Position numbers and translations under genes: made by a program
Assembly (NCBI RefSeq): GCF_002003665.1
Contig: NZ_JATM01000003.1
Span: forward strand, 308,129-372,128
From: Bombella intestini
Lineage (GTDB): Bacteria > Pseudomonadota > Alphaproteobacteria > Acetobacterales > Acetobacteraceae
Reading direction: 5' to 3'
Length of the DNA stretch: 64,000 bases
Notes under the pieces: model-generated
Told to the model about the DNA's origin: nothing
The model's database searches: none
Seen by the model: the letters and a program-made list of their open reading frames with translations, nothing else
In this document: piece by piece, positions 43,316 to 53,109 of the stretch
Numbering within the stretch: the stretch's first letter is position 1
How the letters are laid out: each line of letters begins with the position of its first letter

Positions 43316-45955
43316 TTAACCTTCGGCCAAGGTCTTGCGGATCATGGCGAAGACAGCATCTGCCGCAGGCTCGGAGCCACCAGCCTGTGCCATGTCCGGG
43401 CGACCGCCGCCGCCTTTGCCGCCCATCAGGGCGGAGGCTTCACGGGCTAGCTTTACAGCATCAAAACGATCCGTCAGGTCTTTGCTGACGGCAATAACGA
43501 TGCTGCCCCGCTCATTAGCACCGGAGATGAGAGCCACCACACCGGAGGAAATCTGCTTCAGTAGGCCATCAGCCAGCCCCTTGAGGTCCTTGGGGTTGAC
43601 CTCCTCAAGGAAGCGGGCCGCCAGCGTAATACCATCGATAGTTTCGCTGGAGGATGCTCCTTCACCCGTGGCCAGCTTGTGCTGAAGAGAAGAAATCTGG
43701 GCATTGAGAGCCTTACGTTCTTCCAGCAGAGCTGCCAGACGGGCCGGGGCCTCGGCAGGCGTGACCTTCAGCAGGGCGGCCATTTCAGCGAGACGGTCCT
43801 CACTGGTACGGATGGTCTGCTCGGCAGCCGCCCCGCAGACAGCTTCGATACGGCGGACACCGGAAGAGACACCCGTTTCGGACACGATGCGGAAGAGGCC
43901 GATCTCGCCAAGGCGGTTCACATGTGTTCCGCCGCAGAGTTCAATGGAGTAGGCCTGACGGTTCTTCTCATCCTCATTCCCCATGAAGACGACACGAACT
44001 TCATCGCCATACTTCTCCCCGAAGAGAGCCATGGCACCGCTTTCAATAGCCTGTTCCTGCGTCATCAGGCGGGTTTCGACCGGGCTGTTCTGGCGGATGC
44101 GGGCATTCACCTCGGCTTCAATAGCTTTCAGCTCATCATCTGTCAGCGGGCGGGGCTGGCTGATGTCGAAACGCAGGCGGTCCGGCGTGTTCAGGCTACC
44201 TTTTTGGGTGACATGCTCACCAATGTGACGGCGCAAGGCTTCATGCAGCAGATGGGTGGCTGAATGGTGCCCCCGCACGGCGGTGCGGCGAACGTGGTCG
44301 ATCTCGGCATGAACATCCATACCCGGCTTGAGCGTACCTTCCACGATGCGACCATAATGGACGATCAGGGAGCCGTTTTTCTTCTGCGTGTCGGTGATCT
44401 CGATGCGCAGGCCGGGGCCTGTCAGCGTGCCATGATCACCAACTTGACCGCCACTTTCTCCATAGAAGGGGGACTGGTTGAGTAGAATGGCGACTTCATC
44501 ACCCGCTTTGGCCTCGGCCAGTTCGTCACTACCCCGGAAGATGGCTTGTACCTGAGCATCCGCAGCTTCGCTGACATAGCCAAGGAACTCTGTTCCGCCG
44601 AAACGGTCACGGGCATCGAACCAAACAGTTTCCACGGCGCTATCGCCAGAGCCAACCCAAGCGGCACGGGCACGTTGACGCTGCTCGGCCATAGCACTTT
44701 CGAAACCGGCCTCATCCACTTTATGGCCACGTTCACGCAGCACATCCTGTGTCAGGTCCAGCGGGAAGCCGAATGTGTCGTAGAGTTTGAAGGCCACATC
44801 ACCGGGCAGATGACCGTTGCTGGAGAGGCGATCCATTTCGTCTTCCAACAAGGCCATGCCACGGCCCAGCAGGGCGGAGAAGCGTTCTTCCTCACCCTTC
44901 ATAGTCTCGGTGATTAGAGCCTTATGCTGGTTCAGCTCGGGGTAGGCATGGCCCATCTGCTGGATGAGGGCAGGTAGCAGACGGTAGAACACTGGCTCTT
45001 TAGAGCCCATAAGGTGAAGATGACGCATGGCACGGCGCATGATACGGCGCAGCACATAGCCTCGACCTTCACGGGAGGGCAGAACACCATCAGAGATGAG
45101 GAAGGCTGTGGAGCGCAGATGATCAGCTACGACACGGTGGCTTGTCTTGAAACGTCCATCAGCATCCTGCTTTAGGAGGTCAGCAGAGGCTTCGATGAGC
45201 GCACGGATGGTGTCTGTGTCGTAATTGTCTTTTTTGCCCTGCATAACAGCGGCGAAACGCTCCAGCCCCATGCCTGTATCAATGGAGGGGTGGGGCAGGT
45301 TCGTACGCTTACCTTCGCCTTCTTCAAAGAACTGCATGAAGACGAGGTTCCAAATCTCGACAAAACGATCCCCATCTTCATCGGGGCTGCCCGGAGGGCC
45401 GCCGGCGACAGACGGGCCGTGATCGTAGAAGATTTCAGAGGATGGACCACAGGGGCCGGTATCGCCCATGCGCCAGAAATTATCAGACGTGGCGATGGGA
45501 ATGATCTTATCGTCCGAAAGGCCAGCAATCTTCTTCCAGAGTGAAGCGGCTTCGTGGTCGTCTGCATAGACAGTGACGAGCAGCTTCTCAGCTGGGATGT
45601 TAAAGCCCTTGGTCAGAAGGTTCCATGCAAATTCAATGACTTCAGCCTTGAAGTAATCTCCAAAGCTGAAATTACCCATCATTTCAAAGAAGGTGTGATG
45701 CCGGGCTGTGTAGCCGACATTGTCCAGATCGTTATGTTTCCCACCGGCACGGACGACCTTCTGAGCCGTTGTGGCCCGTTTGAAGGGAAGGGTTTCTTGC
45801 CCAGTAAAGACATTCTTAAAAGGCACCATCCCTGCATTGGTGAAGAGTAGGGACGGGTCATTCTGCGGAACCAGAGAGGCCGACGGAAGAATACGGTGCC
45901 CGTGAGATTCAAAATACTGGAGGAATTGTGCGCGGATATCGTTGGTACTGATCAT
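43316..45955 (-). CDS. alaS: Alanyl-tRNA synthetase
   Basis: This class II synthetase of 879 residues charges tRNA-Ala and edits mischarged Ser and Gly. [20 protein letters not shown] opens the catalytic domain, [13 protein letters not shown] and [17 protein letters not shown] are core motifs, and [16 protein letters not shown] begins the tRNA-recognition part. The editing domain has [13 protein letters not shown] and CGGTHV (zinc site). The C-Ala domain ends with the usual [16 protein letters not shown] glycine-rich segment. The length is standard. Confidence 0.96.
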   Translation of the reverse strand: MISTNDIRAQFLQYFESHGHRILPSASLVPQNDPSLLFTNAGMVPFKNVFTGQETLPFKRATTAQKVVRAGGKHNDLDNVGYTARHHTFFEMMGNFSFGDYFKAEVIEFAWNLLTKGFNIPAEKLLVTVYADDHEAASLWKKIAGLSDDKIIPIATSDNFWRMGDTGPCGPSSEIFYDHGPSVAGGPPGSPDEDGDRFVEIWNLVFMQFFEEGEGKRTNLPHPSIDTGMGLERFAAVMQGKKDNYDTDTIRALIEASADLLKQDADGRFKTSHRVVADHLRSTAFLISDGVLPSREGRGYVLRRIMRRAMRHLHLMGSKEPVFYRLLPALIQQMGHAYPELNQHKALITETMKGEEERFSALLGRGMALLEDEMDRLSSNGHLPGDVAFKLYDTFGFPLDLTQDVLRERGHKVDEAGFESAMAEQRQRARAAWVGSGDSAVETVWFDARDRFGGTEFLGYVSEAADAQVQAIFRGSDELAEAKAGDEVAILLNQSPFYGESGGQVGDHGTLTGPGLRIEITDTQKKNGSLIVHYGRIVEGTLKPGMDVHAEIDHVRRTAVRGHHSATHLLHEALRRHIGEHVTQKGSLNTPDRLRFDISQPRPLTDDELKAIEAEVNARIRQNSPVETRLMTQEQAIESGAMALFGEKYGDEVRVVFMGNEDEKNRQAYSIELCGGTHVNRLGEIGLFRIVSETGVSSGVRRIEAVCGAAAEQTIRTSEDRLAEMAALLKVTPAEAPARLAALLEERKALNAQISSLQHKLATGEGASSSETIDGITLAARFLEEVNPKDLKGLADGLLKQISSGVVALISGANERGSIVIAVSKDLTDRFDAVKLAREASALMGGKGGGGRPDMAQAGGSEPAADAVFAMIRKTLAEG

Positions 45956-46076
45956 GAGCCTGTAAGTCCGGGTTCCGGAGAAGGGAAGAGTAGTCCTCGC
46001 CTTTTAGACGATTTTGCAAGGATTGGGAATGGAAGAGCCGAGCAGTGGAAAATACGGATGCTCGGTAGAGCGAGCG

Positions 46077-46577
46077 TTATGTCAGAGACTTTTTCTTGTG
46101 GAAAACGAAGTGATGGCAGAGGGTGAAATTGATGAACATGCCCCCTGCTGTACCGAAGAAAAGAGCAATGACAGTGTAATGACGTGTCAGCGGCCAGAGA
46201 CTGAAAAGAGCCAGCACGATACCACGGTTTATGATGAAGCCGGGAAGGTTGGCCAGTATAAAACGACCCCATTGATGGTGAACTTTATGGCGTTGGCGGC
46301 AACAGTCCCGGAAGGTCCAGTAACGATTTAAAATCCAGTTATTGCTGGAAGCAACGACATAAGCCAACAAGGCTGCAATTCTTAGTCCGACTGCATGGCG
46401 GAAAAGGGAAAGGCTTGCCCAATCCACAAGAAATCCAGCTACGCCCACAATGCCGAAATAAAAGAAGCGCTGTATAATTGGAAGGAACTTGATCAATTTT
46501 TGGGGAATAACGTGCTCAAGCATGTATCTGGTAGGGGGCCATAATGATTGTTGTGTAAAGCGGGGGAAAGCTAGCAT
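46077..46577 (-). CDS. GtrA-family membrane protein
   Basis: The 166-residue protein has four hydrophobic helices (about residues 38-60, 65-88, 105-125 and 135-155). The GtrA signatures are FGIVGVAGFLVDWASL and the SNNWILNRYWTFR segment. GtrA proteins are thought to flip polyprenyl-linked sugars for cell-surface glycan modification. No glycosyltransferase gene is adjacent, so the partner is unknown. The start is uncertain: ATG 46577 or ATG 46523, neither with a clear ribosome site. Confidence 0.85.
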   Translation of the reverse strand: MLAFPRFTQQSLWPPTRYMLEHVIPQKLIKFLPIIQRFFYFGIVGVAGFLVDWASLSLFRHAVGLRIAALLAYVVASSNNWILNRYWTFRDCCRQRHKVHHQWGRFILANLPGFIINRGIVLALFSLWPLTRHYTVIALFFGTAGGMFINFTLCHHFVFHKKKSLT

Positions 46578-46639
46578 AGCTTCGTTGTGGAAAGGTAACT
46601 CTTTCTTATTAAGAGTTTTTTTAGGAACGGCACGGACAA

Positions 46640-46667
46640 AAAAAGGGTGCCCGAAGGCACCCTTTTT
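46640..46667. terminator. Terminator of the OmpA-like gene
   Basis: A perfect 12-bp stem (46640-46651 with 46656-46667) has a CGAA tetraloop and T-runs on both strands. It follows the OmpA-like gene by 40 bases. Confidence 0.9.
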
Positions 46668-46707
46668 CCGTGACCGTAAAGCCCGGGCTGAAAATCAGCA
46701 CTGAAGA

Positions 46708-47868
46708 TTACTTCAGGATGATCTCAACGCGACGGTTCTGCGGCTCACGAGTGTTCTTGCCGGTAGCAACCAGCGGGTTGGCATCGCCGTAACCGTGGAT
46801 GTCGATAGCTGTAGCCGGAACGCCCAGACGGATCAGCTCAGCCTTGACGCTGTTAGCACGACGGAGGGACAGACCCATGTTGTACTTCTCACCGCGCGGA
46901 CCCGGATGAGCAGCGGAGTTATCGGTGTAACCGTTAACTTCGATGCGTGTTGTCTGCACGTGTGTGGAAGCCTGAGCAGCCTGAGCAACGATGTCGCGAG
47001 CGCGGCCTGTCAGAGCAGACTTATCCCAGTCGAAGAAGACGAGGTAAGTACGAGCAGCCTGAGCCGGCGGCGGGACAACAACGTGCGGAGCCGGCGGCGG
47101 CGGCGGCGGAGCATTGTTGAAGGCATAACGCAGGCCAAGCAGGAACTGGTGAGTGTAACGCGTGTTGAAGCTGACGCGGTCACCCTTACCGTGGTTCTCG
47201 TTGTTGTTATGCAGGTACTGACGGCCACTTGTCACGCCGGACATGGAGCCTGTCTGGCCCATGAAGCGGTACTGTGTTGTCAGAGCCAGACCCGGAACGC
47301 CCGGGATGTCGTAAGCAGCACCAGCGATGAACTGTGCAGCGAAACCGCCCTGCGTGTTGTTGAAGTTCGGGTCAGGACGACCTGTGCTGCGGTTGTACAC
47401 CTTGCGGTAACGCTGCCACATGTAACCAGCACCGATACCAACGAACGGTGTAACCGGCACATCGTTCAGGCCGAACATGCCGAGATCGATGTCATACAGC
47501 ACGTTGGTGAAAGCACCCCAGCCTTCGCTCTTGCCGTGAGCCTTACGGCTGTCACCGCCAGCAGCAAAAGCACCGCCCAGACGGGTGATGTGTGTCTGGT
47601 TGTATGTACCTTCGATCTCAACGCGCAGGCCGTTACCGAAGCCATAACCGGAGGAGAGGTAGCCATTGAAGCCAGTGCCGGAGTGGGCGTTACCACCGAT
47701 GCCACGACCGTGGGAAGTGCCGGGGTTACCCTGACGGAACTGCTGATGCTGAACCAGGTTATAACCGCCTGCCATATCGATGTACGGGCCGGTGATCGTG
47801 CTGGCCATGGCAAATGACGGCAGAGCCACCATTGAGGTCATGGCGAGAAGTGCATTACGAATACGCAT
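46708..47868 (-). CDS. OmpA-family outer-membrane protein
   Basis: The protein of 386 residues has a signal peptide (cleavage near FAMA), an N-terminal eight-strand barrel (about residues 28-255), a Pro-rich linker (PPPPPPAPHVVVPPP) and a C-terminal OmpA domain. That domain has FFDWDKSALTGRARDIV, VNGYTDNSA and LSLRRANSVKAELIRLGV, and binds peptidoglycan, tethering the outer membrane. Codon choice is strongly biased to a few GC-ending and GTT-type codons unlike its neighbours, as in very abundant proteins. GAGGAAG precedes the ATG. A long reverse frame over it is a shadow. Confidence 0.93.
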   Translation of the reverse strand: MRIRNALLAMTSMVALPSFAMASTITGPYIDMAGGYNLVQHQQFRQGNPGTSHGRGIGGNAHSGTGFNGYLSSGYGFGNGLRVEIEGTYNQTHITRLGGAFAAGGDSRKAHGKSEGWGAFTNVLYDIDLGMFGLNDVPVTPFVGIGAGYMWQRYRKVYNRSTGRPDPNFNNTQGGFAAQFIAGAAYDIPGVPGLALTTQYRFMGQTGSMSGVTSGRQYLHNNNENHGKGDRVSFNTRYTHQFLLGLRYAFNNAPPPPPPAPHVVVPPPAQAARTYLVFFDWDKSALTGRARDIVAQAAQASTHVQTTRIEVNGYTDNSAAHPGPRGEKYNMGLSLRRANSVKAELIRLGVPATAIDIHGYGDANPLVATGKNTREPQNRRVEIILK

Positions 47869-48006
47869 TTACTTCCTCAGTCCTTAATTCTGTATACTTA
47901 CGGCCATTACGGTTGGCAGGCGTCGGAACGATCACCGTATGGAGCCAGCGCGGCCGATAATTGAGATGTAATAGAAAGCTGGTTGGAAGTTAAGAGGTTT
48001 TCCGTT

Positions 48007-48032
48007 CAGTGCCTGTGATGGGACAGGCACTG
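48007..48032. repeat. Perfect inverted repeat between aroKB and the OmpA-like gene
   Basis: CAGTGCCTGT (48007-48016) and ACAGGCACTG (48023-48032) form a perfect 10-bp inverted repeat with a 6-base loop. It lies 50 bases after aroKB and about 140 bases before the OmpA-like gene. No T-run follows, so it is either a Rho-type end of aroKB or an operator. Confidence 0.5.
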
Positions 48033-48081
48033 TGACCAATAGAACACATAATCGGTATGAGGGCCGGAAAAGTGGCTGGTT

Positions 48082-49758
48082 TTACGGGGTAAATCCCTCA
48101 TCTAACAGTAGGGATCGGACATCATCCATGGTGACGTCACGGCAGGTGAAAGCCATGCCGATTCCGCGGAGCAGAACGAAGGTGACCTTCCCGTCACGCA
48201 ATTTTTTGTCCCGTCCCATATGGGCTAGTAGCGTTTCTACATGCAGCATATGAGGCAGGTCCGCAGCACTGGCAGGCATCCCGAGAGCGTGGAGATGGGC
48301 ATCTAGACGTTCAAGGTCTTCCCGGGGGGCAAGTCCCATCTTCACAGACAGGGCAAGGGCCATATGTAGGCCAATGGAAACAGCCTCTCCATGCAGAAGG
48401 CGTCCATCGTAATGGAATTCTGCCTCGAATGCATGGGCGAAGGTATGGCCGAGATTGAGCAGGGCCCGCCCGCCAGAACCTGCTTGTTCCCGCTCATCAT
48501 CCTGCACGACTCCGGCTTTGAAGGCACAGGCACGGCGGACGGCTTCTCCTAATGTTGCAGGGTCCCCGGCGAGTACGGCTTGGCCGTTGGCTTCGCACCA
48601 TGCAAATAGATCAGCATCGGCAATGAGGCCGGATTTTACGATTTCCGCGTATCCCGCAACAAGCTGACGGCGAGGGAGAGTAGCAAGTGTCCCTGTATCT
48701 GCCATCACAAGGCGGGGCTGCCAGAAAGCACCAATGAGATTCTTGCCAGCTCGGGCATTGATGCCTGTTTTGCCGCCAACGGAGCTATCAACTTGTGCTA
48801 GCAATGTCGTAGGAATTTGGATGAAAGGAATTCCCCGCAGTGCTGTAGCCGCTACGAAACCGGCCAGATCACCTACGACTCCGCCGCCCAGAGCGATAAC
48901 CGTGGTGCCTCGTTCTATGCCTCGGTTGAGTATGTCTTCCATGACAGCTTCGAAACGGGAGAGGGACTTGCTGCCTTCTCCAGGTGGTACGGTGACGGTG
49001 TGAAAGCGAATGTCCGCCTTGCGGAAACTGTCTTCCAGAGTTGCGAGATGGTGGGAGGCAACGGTTTCATCGGTCAGGATGATGGCGTGATTGTTGGGCA
49101 GATGGGTTTTTATCCGCAGGCCCGCCTGAGCCAATAGGCCAGCACCGATGAGGACCTCATAACTGTGGCCTGCTAGGGTAACTGGCACGTGATGGGGTAG
49201 CGTTGTGCTGGCGAGGGTGTCGGTAATGGATTGGGTTGCCTGTTCCACGCTTTCATCTCCACAGTCGATAATGATGTCCGCTTCGGCATAGCGTGGATAA
49301 CGCATGGTGGCGAGGCGGTGTAGGGTTTCTGCCGGGTCCCCCTGAGCAAGAAGAGGGCGACTACCACGATTGTGGAGCAGACGCCGGAGCAGGACAGGCA
49401 TGGGGACATGGAGCCAGATGGAGCAGACATCTGGAGCTTTATGGATGAGGGAGCGGGTCTGAGGGTGCATCCATGCACCACCGCCAGTGGCCAGAATACA
49501 AGGGCCATTTTTTAGCAGGCGGCGGATGACCCGATGTTCCCCAGCCCGGAAGTGGGCCTCACCGTGCTTGGCAAATATTTCCGGGATACTCTGGCGGGAG
49601 GCCTTTTCGATTTCAGCATCAGTATCAATGAAAGGGATATTGTAATGCTGGGCCAGCATCCGCCCTAGAGTCGTCTTGCCAGCGCCCATGAGGCCGACAA
49701 GGACAAGAATACGGAAAGGCAGCTTGGTCGGCTGCGGAGAGGGTGAGGAACAGGACAT
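48082..49758 (-). CDS. aroKB: Bifunctional shikimate kinase / 3-dehydroquinate synthase
   Basis: One frame of 558 residues joins two shikimate-pathway enzymes. Residues about 14-180 are shikimate kinase: Walker A GLMGAGKTT (22-30), DTDAEIE, and GGGAW for shikimate binding. Residues about 190-555 are 3-dehydroquinate synthase: PPGEGSKSL, GGGVVGDLAGFVAA, QVDSSVGGKTGIN, and LNLGHTFAHAFE with the metal-binding His. In most alphaproteobacteria aroK and aroB are adjacent separate genes; fusion is known in some acetic acid bacteria. AGGAGGAAA precedes the start. Confidence 0.94.
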   Translation of the reverse strand: MSCSSPSPQPTKLPFRILVLVGLMGAGKTTLGRMLAQHYNIPFIDTDAEIEKASRQSIPEIFAKHGEAHFRAGEHRVIRRLLKNGPCILATGGGAWMHPQTRSLIHKAPDVCSIWLHVPMPVLLRRLLHNRGSRPLLAQGDPAETLHRLATMRYPRYAEADIIIDCGDESVEQATQSITDTLASTTLPHHVPVTLAGHSYEVLIGAGLLAQAGLRIKTHLPNNHAIILTDETVASHHLATLEDSFRKADIRFHTVTVPPGEGSKSLSRFEAVMEDILNRGIERGTTVIALGGGVVGDLAGFVAATALRGIPFIQIPTTLLAQVDSSVGGKTGINARAGKNLIGAFWQPRLVMADTGTLATLPRRQLVAGYAEIVKSGLIADADLFAWCEANGQAVLAGDPATLGEAVRRACAFKAGVVQDDEREQAGSGGRALLNLGHTFAHAFEAEFHYDGRLLHGEAVSIGLHMALALSVKMGLAPREDLERLDAHLHALGMPASAADLPHMLHVETLLAHMGRDKKLRDGKVTFVLLRGIGMAFTCRDVTMDDVRSLLLDEGFTP

Positions 49759-49912
49759 GGCTTTCCTCCTATCATGGGTAGGAAGGTGGGGGTAGATATC
49801 TCCTTATCCTCCTCTCTGCAACAGTTGGTGGATTTAGAGGGCGAGAAGAGGGTTTTTAAAAGCGGATGATCCTTCTATAAGCAAGGCGTATCCTTTGACA
49901 TGGAGCCGTTTT

Positions 49913-50119
49913 ATGAAAACCGTTGCCCGTCTGGTGCTGGTCCTGTTGGTTCTTGTGGTGTTGGTAGGGGGGGGATATATCCTGACAGCTCACGGGGAGC
50001 AGCCACCAGCGCCGGTAATGGTGCATCGTGACCTGACCCCGCAGGCCGTGGCTCCCCCTGGTCCCGCTCAGAAGGCGGTCTCTGGCTTGCCAGAGTTGCC
50101 GCCGGTTGGGGGGCAGTGA
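49913..50119 (+). CDS. Small single-pass membrane protein of unknown function
   Basis: This 68-residue protein has one strong membrane helix (about residues 5-25, Leu/Val-rich) and a Pro/Ala-rich outer tail (APVMVHRDLTPQAVAPPGP). The ATG at 49913 sits behind GGAG; ATG 49895 is less likely. It lies between divergent aroKB and xerD and its stop is 11 bases before the xerD start, so the pair is probably co-transcribed. A small gene at this place occurs in other alphaproteobacteria. Function unknown. Confidence 0.6.
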   Translation: MKTVARLVLVLLVLVVLVGGGYILTAHGEQPPAPVMVHRDLTPQAVAPPGPAQKAVSGLPELPPVGGQ

Positions 50120-50130
50120 GGAGTCATCCC

Positions 50131-51090
50131 ATGGCACTGTTGGATGGCTCTAAGTCCTCGCGTTGCCCGGTAGAATCCCGTGCCCTGATTGATGCGTTTC
50201 TTGAGGCCTTGCTGGCGGAGCGGGGTGCTGCTGGGCGGACGAGGGAGGCCTATCGGGCTGATCTAGAAGATTTTGCCCGCTGGTGTGCGCCCCTGTCGCT
50301 GGCAGATGTCTCCCCGAACAAGGTCCGTGCTTATTTTGCCGATCAGGGGCGTTGCGGCATTTCAGCCCGGACACAGGCCCGCCGCCTGTCCTGCTTCAGG
50401 CAGTTTGCCCGCTTTATGCTCCAGATGGGGGTGAGGGCGGATGAGCTGACAGCCGGACAGGTTTCTCCTCGTTATCACAGTGGCCTGCCGCATCCGTTGA
50501 GTGAGGAAGAGGTCAAGCGTCTTCTGGAGAAAGGCACCAGTGGCCATGCCGATCTGCGGCGGGACCTTCTGTCCCGTGTGGCGTTGGAGATGCTGTATAC
50601 GACAGGACTACGCATCAGCGAGCTTTTGAGCCTCCCGGCAAGCTGCATCCGACAGAGGGGTGGGATGCTGACCGTGCGGGGTAAGGGCGGACGGGAGCGG
50701 CTTGTGCCGTTTTCCAGCACGGCCAGAGAAGCAGCGGAAGCACTGGTGGCCTATGATGCTATCTTGGATAGCCCTTGGCTGTTCCCGGGTCGTGATCCCC
50801 GCAAGCCGCTGACCCGTCAGGGATTCGATAAAATATTATACGCTTGTGCGCTTAAGGCCGGGCTGGACCCGCAACGTGTCAGCCCCCATGTGCTGCGTCA
50901 TTCCTTTGCGACACATCTCTTGAATAGGGGGGCTGACCTGCGAGCTTTGCAGGTTTTGCTAGGCCATGCCGACATCACTACGACCCAGATTTATACGCAG
51001 GTTATGACGGAACGGTTAAAAGAGGCCGTCCGGCAGCATCATCCTATGGGAGAAAATGCGAAGGCCAAGAGAGGGGAAAAACGCAGTTAA
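50131..51090 (+). CDS. xerD: Tyrosine recombinase XerD
   Basis: XerD resolves chromosome dimers at dif with XerC and FtsK. The 319-residue protein has the N-terminal SAM-like DNA-binding domain and the full catalytic set: Arg161 (TGLRISE), Lys185 (RGKGGRER), His253 and Arg256 (HVLRHSFATH), His279 (LGHADI) and Tyr288 (QIYTQV). Linkage to accA and aroK favours XerD over XerC. The ATG at 50131 has GAGGAG at proper spacing; the in-frame GTG at 50116 overlaps the preceding stop. Confidence 0.9.
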   Translation: MALLDGSKSSRCPVESRALIDAFLEALLAERGAAGRTREAYRADLEDFARWCAPLSLADVSPNKVRAYFADQGRCGISARTQARRLSCFRQFARFMLQMGVRADELTAGQVSPRYHSGLPHPLSEEEVKRLLEKGTSGHADLRRDLLSRVALEMLYTTGLRISELLSLPASCIRQRGGMLTVRGKGGRERLVPFSSTAREAAEALVAYDAILDSPWLFPGRDPRKPLTRQGFDKILYACALKAGLDPQRVSPHVLRHSFATHLLNRGADLRALQVLLGHADITTTQIYTQVMTERLKEAVRQHHPMGENAKAKRGEKRS

Positions 51091-51171
51091 TAGCCGGAAG
51101 TGGCAGAGTTTTGGTTTAGGGGATCAAATTAGGACTGTCTTGTCCCCTGTTGGCGTGCTATCGGGCAGATC

Positions 51172-52140
51172 ATGCGCCAGTTCCTAGATTTTGAAAAATC
51201 GGTTGCCGAGCTTGAGACCAAGATCGGTGAGCTTCGTCAGGTTGGTCGCCAGGATGATGGCGCTGGTCTGGATGGTCTGAACATTGATGAGGAGACCGCC
51301 CGTCTTGCCGAGAAGGCGGACAAGCAGCTCCGCAGTCTTTACAGTAAGCTGACACCTCTCCAGAAGGTGCAGGTCGCTCGTCATGCCCAGCGGCCCCATG
51401 CGCTGGACTATATCGAATCATTGATGACGGATTATACGCCGCTCGCCGGGGACCGGGCGTTTGGTGATGATCAGGCCCTCATAGGGGGTGTAGCCCGTTT
51501 CCGTGGGCAGCCGGTCATGGTGATTGGTACCGAGCGTGGCTCCGATACGGAGAGCCGTTTGCGTCATAATTTCGGTATGGCCCGTCCAGAAGGCTACCGT
51601 AAGGCGCAGCGGTTAATGCGCATGGCAGAGCGTTTTGGCCTGCCGATTCTGACATTCGTGGACACGGCAGGGGCATGGCCGGGGATTGATGCCGAAGCCC
51701 GAGGGCAGGCCGAGGCGATTGCTCGGGCGATTGATACCTGCCTTCAGGTCAAGGTGCCGCTGATCGCTACCGTGATTGGTGAGGGTGGCTCCGGCGGTGC
51801 TATCGCCATTGCAGCTGGTGACCGTGTTCTGATGCTGGAACATGCGATTTATTCCGTCATTTCACCAGAGGCTGCAGCGTCTATCCTCTGGCGTGATCCC
51901 AAAATGGCCCCCGCCGCTGCTGAGGCTCTCCGCTTGACAGCGCAAGACCTGAAAAAACTTGGGCTGATTGATCGCATCGTTGATGAGCCGGTAGGGGGTG
52001 CCCAGCGCATGCCTGCTGAGGCAATCAACCGTGTAGGTGAAGCGATCTCTGCGGAGTTGGCCTCTGTGAAGGATCTTACGAAGGAAGAGTTACTGCTCCG
52101 ACGTCGGGAGCGTTATCTGGAAATGACACGGGCAAGCTAA
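51172..52140 (+). CDS. accA: Acetyl-CoA carboxylase carboxyltransferase, alpha subunit
   Basis: AccA with AccD transfers the carboxyl group from biotin to acetyl-CoA, the committed step of fatty-acid synthesis. The 322-residue sequence begins with [15 protein letters not shown], then has [14 protein letters not shown] and [14 protein letters not shown]. The oxyanion and CoA-binding blocks are [18 protein letters not shown] and [13 protein letters not shown]. Length and motifs are standard. It lies 81 bases after xerD, the conserved alphaproteobacterial order. Confidence 0.96.
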   Translation: MRQFLDFEKSVAELETKIGELRQVGRQDDGAGLDGLNIDEETARLAEKADKQLRSLYSKLTPLQKVQVARHAQRPHALDYIESLMTDYTPLAGDRAFGDDQALIGGVARFRGQPVMVIGTERGSDTESRLRHNFGMARPEGYRKAQRLMRMAERFGLPILTFVDTAGAWPGIDAEARGQAEAIARAIDTCLQVKVPLIATVIGEGGSGGAIAIAAGDRVLMLEHAIYSVISPEAAASILWRDPKMAPAAAEALRLTAQDLKKLGLIDRIVDEPVGGAQRMPAEAINRVGEAISAELASVKDLTKEELLLRRRERYLEMTRAS

Positions 52141-52170
52141 GGCATTTCCCGATTAGTCTGTAGTTATTAT

Positions 52171-52199
52171 GAAGGCCGCTCCCTTTTGGGGCGGCCTTC
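52171..52199. terminator. Hairpin shared by accA and the CinA-like gene
   Basis: A 12-bp stem (52171-52182 with 52188-52199, one wobble) has a 5-base loop. The T-runs are weak on both sides. It lies between convergent genes. Confidence 0.65.
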
Positions 52200-52210
52200 T
52201 GCTTTTCAGG

Positions 52211-52972
52211 TTACGCCGCCCGTGGGGGATCACCCTCCAGTGGTGAAAAGCCCAGCGTGACGATGAGGTCATGCAGGGCGGTTCCAGCTTTGGTCACGGT
52301 ATCCGCATCATAGCCTTTGGCCACTAATGCTACGCCTCGTTTTTTCCCTTCATCAAAGGGATAGGAACCGACATCCAGCATGGGGAAGTCATGCTGGATG
52401 GAGGTGAGTGCCTCGGCAAGGTCGCCTTCATAGATATCGTAACTGTACCAGCTGGCACTTGTCAGAGGGGCCCCGGCTTCCAGATGGGGCATAAGCCATT
52501 CTACCATCGCCTGAAAGATGCGAGGAACGCCGGCCATGACATGCACATTGCCCAATGAAAACCCGGGAGCGGTGGAGACGCTGTTTTCGATAGGGGTGGC
52601 GCCTTTTGGCAGCCATGCCATACGTTGGCGGGCTTTGTTGAACTGCCCCGCTGGGAAAAGGACTTCCAGCTTCCGGAAGCTCTCTTCATGGCATAGGAGT
52701 GGGACACCAAAGGCTTCGGCTACGCAAGCAGACGTTATGTCGTCATGGGTTGGGCCGATTCCTCCGCTGGTAAAGAGCATATCGAATCGTGCGCGGCAGT
52801 CATTGACCGTACGAATGATCTGTTCGGGGACATCAGGAATGATGCGGACTTCTGCCAGTTTTATACCCCGGCCATTCAGAGCCTGAGCGAGGACACGGAT
52901 GTTGGCATCCTGCGTGCGGCCGGAAAGTATTTCATTACCGATGACAAGAAAACATGCAGTGAGAGGAGCCAT
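52211..52972 (-). CDS. CinA-like molybdopterin-binding-fold protein
   Basis: The 253-residue protein matches the N-terminal MoaB/Mog-like domain of the competence/damage-inducible protein CinA: ACFLVIGNEILSGRTQDANI at the start and FTSGGIGPTHDDITS for the nucleotide-binding loop. It lacks the C-terminal nicotinamide-nucleotide amidohydrolase domain of full-length CinA (about 400 residues), a short form common in alphaproteobacteria. Its enzyme activity is uncertain; pyrophosphatase activity on nucleotide derivatives is known for some CinA domains. Confidence 0.83.
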   Translation of the reverse strand: MAPLTACFLVIGNEILSGRTQDANIRVLAQALNGRGIKLAEVRIIPDVPEQIIRTVNDCRARFDMLFTSGGIGPTHDDITSACVAEAFGVPLLCHEESFRKLEVLFPAGQFNKARQRMAWLPKGATPIENSVSTAPGFSLGNVHVMAGVPRIFQAMVEWLMPHLEAGAPLTSASWYSYDIYEGDLAEALTSIQHDFPMLDVGSYPFDEGKKRGVALVAKGYDADTVTKAGTALHDLIVTLGFSPLEGDPPRAA

Positions 52973-53109
52973 GAGCCTGTAATACCTTGTTTTGGCCGCA
53001 TTGTTGTTTTGGTGCGGACTTGGCCCTCGGGCGTGGCATCCGGGGGTGTGGAAATTAACCTCTCTCCATTATATGGGAGGGTATGGCCTTTAAAAAGGGA
53101 GAGACGCCT

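Noticed and set aside
46795..47817. Open frame of 340 codons on the plus strand opposite the OmpA-like gene
   Set aside because: It mirrors the strongly biased codon use of the real gene, has no ribosome site, and its product is a Val/Thr/Ser/Cys-rich sequence without domains.
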